DNA from: Salinadaptatus halalkaliphilus
GTDB lineage: Archaea > Halobacteriota > Halobacteria > Halobacteriales > Natrialbaceae
DNA: 54,964 bases
Direction: 5' to 3'
Assembly: GCF_006543045.1 (NCBI RefSeq)
Contig: NZ_RBZW01000025.1
Location: forward strand, 1-54,964
The notes beneath the pieces are model-generated. The model was not told the DNA's origin, ran no database searches, and worked only from the letters and a program-made list of their open reading frames with translations. Positions 18,588 through 26,098 of the stretch are shown here, one piece after another (positions within the stretch are counted from its first letter, which is position 1; each line of letters opens with the position of its first letter). Both the position numbers and the translations under genes were made by a program.

Positions 18588-18654
18588 CGCTCCCGCGCCG
18601 TCGGCCATCCTCGGTGGCGAAGACGAGCACCAGCGGCCGGTGCCGACGCAGACT

Positions 18655-18670
18655 GAACGGTTTTTTACCC
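18655..18670 (+). promoter_or_regulatory. TATA-like element of gatE
   Basis: A T6AC run (18661-18668) ends about 25 bases before the gatE ATG at 18693, fitting a leaderless promoter. Confidence 0.35.
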
Positions 18671-18692
18671 CTCCGTCACCGAGCACACCTCA

Positions 18693-20579
18693 ATGAGTGC
18701 GAACGAGGAGACGGCCGATTTCGACTACGAAGCCCTCGGACTCGTCGCCGGGCTGGAGATCCACCAGCAACTCGATACGGCGACGAAACTGTTCTGTCAG
18801 TGTCCGACCGAGCTTCGCGACCCCGAAGCGGCGACGCGGACGTTCACCCGGTATCTCCACCCGACCCGGAGCGAACTGGGCGAACTGGACGACGCCGCCG
18901 TCGAGGAGAGCAAGGTCGACCGCGAGTTCGAGTACCTCGCCTACGACTCAACCTGTCTCGTCGAGGAAGACGACGAGCCACCCCACGAACTCGACGAGGA
19001 AGCCCTCGAGACGACCCTCGAGGTCGCCCAGCTGATGGCAATGGAGCCCGTCGATCAGGCCCACATCATGCGCAAGATCGTCGTCGACGGCTCGAACACG
19101 TCCGGCTTCCAGCGCTCGACGCTGATCGCGACCGACGGCGAGATCGAAACGAGTGAGGGTACGGTCGGCATCGAGGACCTCCTGCTCGAGGAGGAGAGCG
19201 CCCAGCGAGTCGCAGAGATCGACGACGGCGTCCGCTACAGCCTCGACCGTCTCGGCATCCCGCTGGTCGAAATCGGGACGAAACCGGACATCTCGAGCCC
19301 CGAACAGGCCCTCGAGGCGGCCGAACGAATTGGAATGCTCCTGCGATCGACCGGGAAGGTCAAACGCGGACTGGGGACGATCCGCCAGGACGTCAACGTC
19401 TCGATCGAGGAGGGGGCTCGCGTCGAGATCAAGGGCGTCCAGAGTCTCGACGACATCGACGACATCGTCCGCAACGAGGTCGCCCGGCAGGCCACGCTCG
19501 TCAAGATCGCGGACGAACTGACCGAGTGCGAGGCCGCGGTCGGGGACCGACAGGACGTGACCGACGTCTTCGAGGAGACCGACAGTGGCGTTATCGCGGG
19601 CGCGTTGGGTGATGGTGGGTCGGTGATGGCCGTCCCACTCTATGGCTTCGACGGCGTCGTCGGCCGGGAGATCGCGCCCGACCGCCGCCTGGGAACCGAG
19701 CTCTCCGATCACGCCAAGCGCCACGGTGCCGGCGGTATCTTCCATACCGACGAGCTACCGGCCTACGGTGTCACCGCGGACGAAGTCGAGGCCCTCCGCG
19801 AGGCCGTCGGCGTCGATCCCGAAGACGCCGTCGCCATCGTCGCCGACGAGACCGAGGTGGCCGACGCCGCGATCGAAGCGGCGGGCGAACGCGCCGAGAC
19901 CGCCCTCGAGGGCGTGCCAGAAGAGACTCGCGGTGCGAACGACGACGGGACCACCCGCTATCTGCGACCGTTGCCCGGTGCGGCGCGGATGTATCCCGAG
20001 ACTGACGTGCCGCCGGTCGAACCCGATCCGAGCGACGTGCCCGAACCCGAACTGCTCACCGAGAAGGTCGAGCGCTATCAGGACGAGTACGACCTGAGTT
20101 CGGGACTTGCCGAACAGGTCGCCTACGGTAAGTACATGCCCCTGTTCGAGGATGTCGTCGCCGACGGCATCGATCCGACGCTTGCTGCCAGCACGCTCGA
20201 GTCGACGCTGACCGAACTCCGCCGGGACGATGTCGATGTCGAGACCCTCACTCGACAGCATCTCGAGGACGTACTCGGACTGGTCGACGACGGTGAGCTC
20301 CCCAACGAAGGCGTTACGGACCTGCTGACCGCACTGGCGACAGACCCCGACCGGACAGCCCAGGAGGCAGCCGAGGAGGCCGACCTCGGTGGCGCCGACG
20401 AGGACGAGGTTCGAGACGCCATCATCGATGTCGTCGAACGAAACGAAGCGCAGGTCGAGGAGGAAGGTATGCAGGCTTTCTCGGGTCTCATGGGCGAGTG
20501 TATGGGAGCCCTCCGGGGCAAAGCCGACGGCGACCTCGTCAGCGAACTGCTGCGCGAGGAGATTCAAAAACGCTCCTGA
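18693..20579 (+). CDS. gatE: Glu-tRNA(Gln) amidotransferase subunit E
   Basis: A 628-residue archaeal GatE, which with the asparaginase-like GatD converts Glu-tRNA(Gln) to Gln-tRNA(Gln). It opens with LGLVAGLEIHQQLDTATKLF, the GatB/E cradle signature. It continues with IMRKIVVDGSNTSGFQRS, IPLVEIGTKPDI, the REI insertion around GRTG-like TGKVKRGLGTIRQDVNVSI, and a GAD insert domain near 290-410 that is specific to GatE. The C-terminal tail domain (YqeY-like, ending MQAFSGLMGECMGALRGKAD) recognises tRNA. The length is normal. gatD is not in the window. Confidence 0.96.
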   Translation: MSANEETADFDYEALGLVAGLEIHQQLDTATKLFCQCPTELRDPEAATRTFTRYLHPTRSELGELDDAAVEESKVDREFEYLAYDSTCLVEEDDEPPHELDEEALETTLEVAQLMAMEPVDQAHIMRKIVVDGSNTSGFQRSTLIATDGEIETSEGTVGIEDLLLEEESAQRVAEIDDGVRYSLDRLGIPLVEIGTKPDISSPEQALEAAERIGMLLRSTGKVKRGLGTIRQDVNVSIEEGARVEIKGVQSLDDIDDIVRNEVARQATLVKIADELTECEAAVGDRQDVTDVFEETDSGVIAGALGDGGSVMAVPLYGFDGVVGREIAPDRRLGTELSDHAKRHGAGGIFHTDELPAYGVTADEVEALREAVGVDPEDAVAIVADETEVADAAIEAAGERAETALEGVPEETRGANDDGTTRYLRPLPGAARMYPETDVPPVEPDPSDVPEPELLTEKVERYQDEYDLSSGLAEQVAYGKYMPLFEDVVADGIDPTLAASTLESTLTELRRDDVDVETLTRQHLEDVLGLVDDGELPNEGVTDLLTALATDPDRTAQEAAEEADLGGADEDEVRDAIIDVVERNEAQVEEEGMQAFSGLMGECMGALRGKADGDLVSELLREEIQKRS

Positions 20580-20679
20580 ACGCGACGACCCGCCCGGTCG
20601 TCTCGGAACGCCGAAGGCGAATTCTGAGCCATCGACAACGTTTATTAGCAGTGCCGTTGGCCACTCCCATGATTACCCC

Positions 20680-21336
20680 ATGAGTGATGTCTCATCCGAA
20701 ACAACGGTCGTCTGCCACGTTCGTGCGCCGTTACTACTCGAGCCGATCGACCGCCAGGTCGAAACGCTGCAGGCCTGCGAGTCCGAGGGGACGATCGACG
20801 AACTACTGCTTCGAAGTTGGCCCAAGGAAGTGGCTCGTTCGGAGTCGAGTGCCCACCAGGAGGTCCTCGAGCTCTACGATCGGTTCTCGGCGTGGGCTCG
20901 AGAGCGTGGCGTGAGCATCGCGCCACCGTTTACCGAGCGCTCGAGTACGTCCCAGATAACGGGTGAGACGACCGAGTTACTCGTGACGCCGCTGTTGTGT
21001 CTCGAAGTGTATGCCGGCGACGACTTGGTCGGCGTCTACCCCCACTCTGCGGGCGAAGAAACGTACACGGCCAACGAAGTCATCGCGGCGCTTCGAACGG
21101 GAACGGTGCCGACACCGCTCGGGAAGGCAACCGAAGACGTGGCATCGGTGGCCGACGACTGTCCGGCGTGTGGCGGGGAACTCGTCGACGGACAGGGGTT
21201 GTTCGCCTGTAGCGATTGTGGGTGGATCGCCACGATGACGCCGTCGGGCGAACTCGCCGACCGATCCGAGGCCAGTGCCGACGATCGGTCCGGGACGGAT
21301 ACCGACCTCGAGGCGGCGGTCGACAATATCGACTGA
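20680..21336 (+). CDS. Zinc-ribbon protein, uncharacterised
   Basis: A 218-residue soluble protein. The N-terminal 150 residues (CHVRAPLLLEPIDRQVETLQ, then LLRSWPKEV and AWARERGVSIAPPF) form a mixed alpha/beta domain that I do not recognise beyond haloarchaeal conservation. A C-terminal zinc ribbon has CPAC and CSDC (residues about 162-187). An acidic tail follows. The start ATG 20680 lies about 34 bases after TTTATTAGC, a TATA-like box. Zinc ribbon plus acidic tail would fit nucleic-acid or transcription contacts, but this is not shown. Confidence 0.7.
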   Translation: MSDVSSETTVVCHVRAPLLLEPIDRQVETLQACESEGTIDELLLRSWPKEVARSESSAHQEVLELYDRFSAWARERGVSIAPPFTERSSTSQITGETTELLVTPLLCLEVYAGDDLVGVYPHSAGEETYTANEVIAALRTGTVPTPLGKATEDVASVADDCPACGGELVDGQGLFACSDCGWIATMTPSGELADRSEASADDRSGTDTDLEAAVDNID

Positions 21337-21427
21337 TCGCCAGTTGCCCGAGACATGGTCCGAGCGGACGACCTCGAGACGGAGAGCCGTTCCTTTCGTG
21401 AGTATCCGACGGCAACTCGATTATCAG

Positions 21428-21442
21428 GGCCCAAATTATTAT
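21428..21442 (+). promoter_or_regulatory. Promoter-like AT-rich box
   Basis: CCCAAATTATTATGTC lies about 70 bases before the HEAT-repeat gene and is the only AT-rich tract in that gap. It implies a leader of about 40 bases. Confidence 0.35.
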
Positions 21443-21507
21443 GTCGGACTGAACTAATTTGAAGACGAGACCGTCACAGACGGGGAGGGGAACGCCTGAT
21501 CGCCAGC

Positions 21508-22773
21508 ATGCTAGACGACGATACGACATTTCTGTACGACCTCGCACGAAATTCCGAGGAGCTGCAACTCATCGAGTATCTCACAGGCGCGGAGAAACCG
21601 ATGATTCGCCACCGTGCAGCGGAGCTGCTCGGTGGACTCACGACGGGAACCTCGCCCGAGGTCCAAGAGCGGATTACGCGGGCACTGCATCGAACGGCAA
21701 AGGCCGACGATAGCGACGCCGTGCGTGCAGCCGCGATCGATGCCCTCTACCTCCGTAACGAGGATTCGCTCGAAAGCCTGATCGATGCCGTCACGGAGGG
21801 TGATATCGACGACACACCGGCGTGGATGAGAACCGAGCGGGTAACCGACTGGCTCGAGAGCGACCACGCGGAGTTGCGACTGATCGCCGCGGCGGCGCTC
21901 GGTCGAATTGGTGATCGAGCCGCTACCGAGCCACTCGTGGGCGTCTTCGACGATCCCGACGTCCGCGTTCGAGCGCGGGCGGTGCAGTCGTGCGGGCAGC
22001 TCGGCGATCCCCGCTGTGTCGACGCTCTCGCAGCACGGCTGACCGACGGGCACGATCAGGTGCGGCGCGAAGCTGCGGCTGCTCTGGCCTCGATCGGGAC
22101 CGAATCCGCGTTGCAGGCGCTTGCACCCGCGGCACGCTCCGATAGCGAAGCGGTTCGCCGGATCGCTCTCGGTGAACTCGGTCGGTTCGAGACGCTCGAG
22201 CCGCTTCCGTTGCTCCTCGAGGGTCTGGACGATTCGGACGAACTCGTCCGACGAACGGCGACACGATCGTTGCTCGAGTTGCTCGCGAACGCGCCATCGG
22301 ACAGCAGTCATGACGTTCGAAACGAAGTCGCATCCGCGGTGATGTCCGCGACGCCACCGGATCTCGTCTCGCAACTGCTGACCATTCTCGGGGGAAACCA
22401 GCCGGACTACATCCGCCGCAACGCGACGTGGCTGCTCGGCCAGGTCGTCGATAGCGAGACGGCACGTCTCCAGGATGCCCAGACGACTCTCGTCGAGGCG
22501 CTCGACGATCCGGACGACATCACCGCGAAGTTTGCGATGTCGACGCTGTCGGAACTCGAGGGAGCGAATCTCCTCGTCCGATTGCGCCGGTACGCCGAGC
22601 GCGACGATATCTCGGCGGCCGCCCGTTCCAGGGCCGAGTTCGTCTGCCAGAAACTCGAGGGGAGCCCGTCCCGAACGGCCGTCACGAACGCCGTCGAGGT
22701 AACGTACGTGAGCGATCCGGCCGACTATACGGCGAAAAAACGCGAGCGAGATATCGAATCGGCCGACGAATGA
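21508..22773 (+). CDS. HEAT-repeat protein
   Basis: A 421-residue alpha-solenoid. At least eight HEAT/PBS-lyase-type repeats are visible, for example IRHRAAELLGGL (36-47), ELRLIAAAALGRIGD (about 117-131), VRVRARAVQSCGQLGDPRCV, VRREAAAALASIGTESAL and VRRIALGELGRFETLEPLP. No catalytic motif is seen. In haloarchaea such proteins act as scaffolds; one class links chemotaxis proteins to the archaellum, but no che or arl genes are present here. It precedes a zinc-finger/RecA-like gene by only 20 bases on the same strand, suggesting a functional pair. Confidence 0.85.
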   Translation: MLDDDTTFLYDLARNSEELQLIEYLTGAEKPMIRHRAAELLGGLTTGTSPEVQERITRALHRTAKADDSDAVRAAAIDALYLRNEDSLESLIDAVTEGDIDDTPAWMRTERVTDWLESDHAELRLIAAAALGRIGDRAATEPLVGVFDDPDVRVRARAVQSCGQLGDPRCVDALAARLTDGHDQVRREAAAALASIGTESALQALAPAARSDSEAVRRIALGELGRFETLEPLPLLLEGLDDSDELVRRTATRSLLELLANAPSDSSHDVRNEVASAVMSATPPDLVSQLLTILGGNQPDYIRRNATWLLGQVVDSETARLQDAQTTLVEALDDPDDITAKFAMSTLSELEGANLLVRLRRYAERDDISAAARSRAEFVCQKLEGSPSRTAVTNAVEVTYVSDPADYTAKKRERDIESADE

Positions 22774-22793
22774 CGACGACCGAGAACTGATCA

Positions 22794-23615
22794 ATGGTAT
22801 ATCGCTGGAACTGTAATCGGTGTGAGTTCGTCGTGTGGGCAGAGTCGGGAGCGGCGCTGCGGACCGGCGTCCAGTCACACCTGCTCGATCACGACCGAGA
22901 GACGCTCTACAAGGAGGGGTTCAAGATCGGCTGGAACTGCCCGCACTGTCAGGCCAGTTCGCTGGGTCACGACGTCGACGAGGCGGTTTCCCAGTACGAA
23001 CGACACCTCTTCGAACACGTCGAAGATCAGATACGGTCCGGCGTCCACGTCGGCAACGAAATCGGCGGGACGGGCAACGTCCTCGTGTTGTCACCGCCTG
23101 GAACCGACGGCGCCGACGACGCTCGCATTCACTTTACCGCCCCTGCAGATGTCGCGCTGTTCGTGACGACGAACGTCGACGATCGGTTGGACACACTAGC
23201 CACCCGACTCTCGGAGTGGCCGACACGAACCATCGTGCTGACGACGAGCGAGCGGCCCTTGGAAGGGATCGAGAGCGACCTCAGCGACGTCTCGCTCGAG
23301 ATCGTGAAACTGGATAGCGGTCTCGGGCTTGCCGGCCTCGGTGAGACGATCTCGCGAGTTATCGACGAACACAACGACCCAGGCTACAAGCTCTCGGTCG
23401 GGTTCGAAATCGTCTCGGAGATCGTCGCGAAGTTCGACCTCGAGCGCGTGTTCCGATTTCTTCACTTGCTTACTTCCCGTATCGAAAGCGCCGACGCCTT
23501 GGGCCACTACTACTGGCATCCCCAACAGCAAACGGGACCGACCCTGAACCTGCTGGGAGAACTGTTCGATCTGCAACTCGAGACGACTGCAAACCGGTTC
23601 GTTTCGACAGGCTAG
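22794..23615 (+). CDS. Zinc-finger plus RecA-like domain protein (DUF7504-like)
   Basis: A 273-residue protein. The N-terminal 80 residues hold two C2H2-like zinc units: CNRC with HLLDH, and CPHC with HLFEH. Residues about 95-270 form an alpha/beta domain (VLVLSPPGTDGAD, VALFVTTN, TIVLTTSERPLEG and LSVGFEIVSEIVAKFDLERV) that resembles haloarchaeal KaiC/DUF835-like regulators (DUF7504). It lacks a Walker A motif, so it is probably not an ATPase. The finger-plus-sensor architecture suggests a DNA-binding or protein-binding regulator. It is encoded 20 bases downstream of the HEAT gene and ends directly against trmJ, with no base between the two convergent stop codons. Confidence 0.7.
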   Translation: MVYRWNCNRCEFVVWAESGAALRTGVQSHLLDHDRETLYKEGFKIGWNCPHCQASSLGHDVDEAVSQYERHLFEHVEDQIRSGVHVGNEIGGTGNVLVLSPPGTDGADDARIHFTAPADVALFVTTNVDDRLDTLATRLSEWPTRTIVLTTSERPLEGIESDLSDVSLEIVKLDSGLGLAGLGETISRVIDEHNDPGYKLSVGFEIVSEIVAKFDLERVFRFLHLLTSRIESADALGHYYWHPQQQTGPTLNLLGELFDLQLETTANRFVSTG

Positions 23616-24377
23616 TCACGTCTCGGCAGGACGCTCCGTCGCTCGCCGCAAGAGCCCGAGCAACGTGTTTGCCTCGCGTTCGGTCAGATCTGCTCGACCG
23701 TGGACACGTCGCAGCATTCGCATCGTCTTCGGACGTTTCTCCGTGGGGTGGTTGAGTTCCGCGAGCAAGGCACCCCACTGGTCGTAGAGTCGCTCGAGGG
23801 TCTGTTCGTCCGCACGAACGCGTTCGACATCGGGAAGTTGAGTCTGTTCGTCGGCGAGTGCGAGCGATCGAAGCTCGTAAAGGGTGATCGTTGCGGCCTG
23901 GCCAAGGTTGAGCACCGGATACTCCTCGTTGGCCGGGATCGAACAGATTTCGTCGATACGAGCCAACTCCTCGTTTGTCAAGCCGACCCGCTCGCGACCG
24001 AAAACGAGTGCGGTGGGTGCCTCGACCGTCGGTAACCGGCGCCGGAGTTCCGACGGCGTCGCGAACGGAAACCGAATGTGGCTTCGGTCGTCCTCGTTGG
24101 GTACGGCCGTACAGCCGATGGTATGATACCGGCTAACGAGGTCGTCGAACGACAGTTCGGTCGCATTCGGGAGGATATCGTCTCGAGCGTGGCCGGCGAA
24201 CCCGTAGGCTTCACCGTCGGGATCGAGTTCGGGCGGATCCACCAACAATAATTCCTCGAAACCGAAGTTCTTCATCGCTCGAGCGATCGTCCCAACGTTG
24301 CCGGGAAACTGGGCATCGACGACGGCAACGGCAGGTGGTGTCCGACAGGTCGGAGTTGAAGATGGCGAGTCAGTCAT
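23616..24377 (-). CDS. trmJ: tRNA/rRNA 2'-O-methyltransferase, TrmJ-like (SPOUT)
   Basis: A 253-residue SPOUT methyltransferase of the TrmH group 1 type. The knotted-fold signatures are VVDAQFPGNVGTIARAMKNF (about 18-37), ALVFGRERVGLTNEEL (about 114-129) and ICSIPANEEYPVLNLGQAA (about 134-152). In archaea TrmJ methylates cytidine 32 of tRNA. A C-terminal helical extension (about 160-253) fits the dimerising tail. The start MTDSPSSTP is chosen; the ORF extension to 24581 runs into non-coding tandem repeats. It is convergent with, and directly abuts, the DUF7504-like gene. Confidence 0.88.
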   Translation of the reverse strand: MTDSPSSTPTCRTPPAVAVVDAQFPGNVGTIARAMKNFGFEELLLVDPPELDPDGEAYGFAGHARDDILPNATELSFDDLVSRYHTIGCTAVPNEDDRSHIRFPFATPSELRRRLPTVEAPTALVFGRERVGLTNEELARIDEICSIPANEEYPVLNLGQAATITLYELRSLALADEQTQLPDVERVRADEQTLERLYDQWGALLAELNHPTEKRPKTMRMLRRVHGRADLTEREANTLLGLLRRATERPAET

Positions 24378-24715
24378 CGGTGTCTGTGGCCGGATACCGA
24401 TACAGTCGGTGTATCCAGCCAAAAGTGATGTGTTCTCTCTCCGACTCGAGCATCGGTCCCAGGAGAGATTGCCGAGAGGACATCGAATCAATTCGATTGC
24501 AAGACGGCAACACAGCGTCGAATACACATGCCGGAGACACAGTGTCATGCGTATATACACACGAAGGTGTATGGTAATCACGAAGGTGTATGGTAATCAC
24601 GAAGGTGTATGGTAATCACGAAGGTGTATGGTAATATCTAGACTAGATAGTTACTAGTTGTATACTTAGTTACTAGTTATATATTATTCATATGGGATAT
24701 CATGCGACCTGCTAT
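24378..24715. other. Intergenic region with iterons and AT-rich tract
   Basis: No gene is seen. It holds part of the trmJ 5' region, a 19-base tandem repeat (24561-24636), and a strongly AT-rich stretch (24636-24712). The AT-rich stretch has the direct repeat TAGTTACTAGTT (24649, 24667) and the palindrome CTAGACTAG. It lies about 0.9 kb from the origin boxes. Confidence 0.7.
24561..24636. repeat. 19-bp tandem repeat, four units
   Basis: The unit ACGAAGGTGTATGGTAATC begins at 24561, 24580, 24599 and 24618; the first three are identical and the fourth differs only at its last base. The left flank ATACAC with GTGTAT in unit 1 can form a hairpin. The region directly to the right is AT-rich. It could be an iteron array, a regulatory site or slippage. 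Confidence 0.95.
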
Positions 24716-25411
24716 TCATAATAGAATATCATTCGGCGATGATAGCAGGGCCTCGAGGGACGGAATCCGATACGTTGGATCGAACTGTGGTGGTGGGGAC
24801 GACTCGGAGAGCCACACGGAATCGAGTCCAGCAGCGGTAGCACCAGCAACGTCCGTTTCGAGAGAATCACCGACGTGTATCGTCGTTTCGGGAGCAGTTC
24901 CGAGAGAGTGGACGACCCGATCGAACGGTTCTGGATCCGGCTTCGGTTGTGTCTCGTGACCGGCAACGACGATCGTATCGATCCAGCGCTCGAGGTCGAC
25001 AGCCTCGATTTTCCGCCGTTGTGCATCTCGTGTGCCGTTCGTTACGATCGCTAATTGATATTCCTGGGACAGAGTGGCCAAGACGCGGGTGGCGGCCGGG
25101 AGAAGTTCGACGTTCGATTGATCGCGTTCGGAACTGAATGCTGCTGCAACCTCCCGCCCTTGGTGGCGTTCGTACCCGTTCTCCGCGGCGAGCGTTGCAA
25201 AGCATTCCGAGCGGAGTTCGGTTATCGATTCACACCTCTGTGCGAACTCGTCGAAGCGATCGTAATACTGTTCGACGGAAAATATCGGTGAGAGCTCGAG
25301 CCGGTCGAACGCTGCCTGTAGTACTTCGCCCGGGGATCGGTTGTACTGTAGCAAGGTGTCGTCGAGGTCGAAGGATATTGCTTCCACGTGATCGCTGCTG
25401 TTGGTATTCAT
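24716..25411 (-). CDS. HAD-superfamily hydrolase
   Basis: A 231-residue haloacid dehalogenase-type phosphatase. Motif I is ISFDLDDTLLQYN (about 12-24, nucleophile Asp and general acid Asp). Motif II is LAIVTNGT (about 118-125). Motif III is the Lys in TQPKPDPEPFDRV, and motif IV is IHVGDSLETDVAGATAAGLD. A helical cap lies between motifs I and II (type C1). It is likely a phosphoglycolate or nucleotide phosphatase, but its substrate cannot be read. It sits between the iteron region and the origin boxes and is transcribed away from the origin. Confidence 0.9.
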   Translation of the reverse strand: MNTNSSDHVEAISFDLDDTLLQYNRSPGEVLQAAFDRLELSPIFSVEQYYDRFDEFAQRCESITELRSECFATLAAENGYERHQGREVAAAFSSERDQSNVELLPAATRVLATLSQEYQLAIVTNGTRDAQRRKIEAVDLERWIDTIVVAGHETQPKPDPEPFDRVVHSLGTAPETTIHVGDSLETDVAGATAAGLDSVWLSESSPPPQFDPTYRIPSLEALLSSPNDILL

Positions 25412-25530
25412 TGATAGACGCCCTACGTGTTTCGACTATTCGAATCGGGAAGAGTGTGTTTCATCGTCGATAGAATACCGTATTGCAGTCCGTAGCAGTC
25501 GCCTTCAGTCGTTCCTTTTAGCCCTTTCGG

Positions 25531-25562
25531 AAGGGGGGACACACCCCGTTCGCGTTTGTAAC
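25531..25562 (-). other. Origin recognition box A (inverted)
   Basis: On the minus strand it reads GTTACAAACGCGAACGGGG then TGTGTCCCCCC. It matches boxes B-D in the GTTACA-x-CGCGA half and in the G-rich TGTG half. It has opposite orientation to C, D and E. Confidence 0.8.
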
Positions 25563-25588
25563 GGTAGTTGTCCGTGGGACAGTTGGAT

Positions 25589-25617
25589 GACAACACACCC
25601 TCGTCGCGGATGTAAAT
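25589..25617 (-). other. Origin recognition box B (inverted)
   Basis: The minus strand reads ATTTACATCCGCGACGAGGG then TGTGTTGTC. It is 26 bases from box A and in the same orientation, at the left edge of the AT-richer tract. Confidence 0.8.
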
Positions 25618-25684
25618 CTGGGTGAATAGAGGCAATTATACGAAGAATTTGGGGATGCGATCTGGATGCCCCCACCCTTTTACC

Positions 25685-25713
25685 GTTACATACGCGACGG
25701 GGGTGTGTGTCCC
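25685..25713 (+). other. Origin recognition box C
   Basis: It reads GTTACATACGCGACGGGGG then TGTGTGTCCC. It is the best match to the consensus of the five and lies at the right edge of the AT-richer tract, facing box B. Confidence 0.85.
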
Positions 25714-25910
25714 GAATGGTGTGAGCAGACGTGCATTCGACCCCCGGCGGACCGGACGAAACGCGGTTTCTCACCCGGAGACTCGAGGAAATTGGGGTCC
25801 AGTACTGAACAATCGTCGTCCGTGCGGCCGTGGACGACGCGAATAGCGTCCGCGGTTCGACACTCCCCGACCGGTTATCGTCGTCGTTAACTAGGGTAGA
25901 CGCGTTCGGT

Positions 25911-25940
25911 GTTACACCCGCGAGGGGGGTGGGTGTCTCC
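25911..25940 (+). other. Origin recognition box D
   Basis: It reads GTTACACCCGCGAGGGGGG then TGGGTGTCTCC. Same orientation as C, about 200 bases further toward orc1/cdc6. Confidence 0.8.
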
Positions 25941-26033
25941 GACCTGATTTCCCGTTAGACCCGCGATGATAGCTCTTTGTCGATGTCTCGTGGTATCTCC
26001 TTTGAATCGGGCTATTGTGGGCTAACACAGAGA

Positions 26034-26056
26034 ATTTACACCCGCGATCGAACCCC
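26034..26056 (+). other. Origin recognition box E (partial)
   Basis: It reads TTTACACCCGCGATCGAACC, keeping the TTACACCCGCGA half without the GTGTGT half. It lies just before the orc1/cdc6 TATA-like box, so binding by the initiator could repress its own gene. Confidence 0.6.
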
Positions 26057-26072
26057 ATACATTTATTTCAGT
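26057..26072 (+). promoter_or_regulatory. TATA-like element of orc1/cdc6
   Basis: CATACATTTATTTCAG lies about 30-40 bases before ATG 26099, right after partial ORB E. Confidence 0.45.
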
Positions 26073-26098
26073 CTGGTCTGAAGGCACCGGGTACTGCA

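Larger units (their letters stand above)
25531..26056. other. Putative chromosomal replication origin (oriC)
   Basis: The 686-base gap between the HAD gene and orc1/cdc6 contains five ORB-like boxes: A 25531-25562 and B 25589-25617 inverted, C 25685-25713, D 25911-25940 and partial E 26034-26056 direct. The shared pattern is TTACA-x-x-CGCGA followed by a G-run and GTGTGT. A, B and C, D point toward each other across 25618-25660, an AT-richer tract (TGAATAGAGGCAATTATACG) that fits a duplex-unwinding element. The inverted ORBs, the tract and an adjacent orc1/cdc6 are the classic haloarchaeal origin layout. Whether it fires is not shown. Confidence 0.8.

Noticed and set aside
24561-24636. CRISPR array
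   Set aside because: Units are directly abutting with no spacers, and no cas gene is present.
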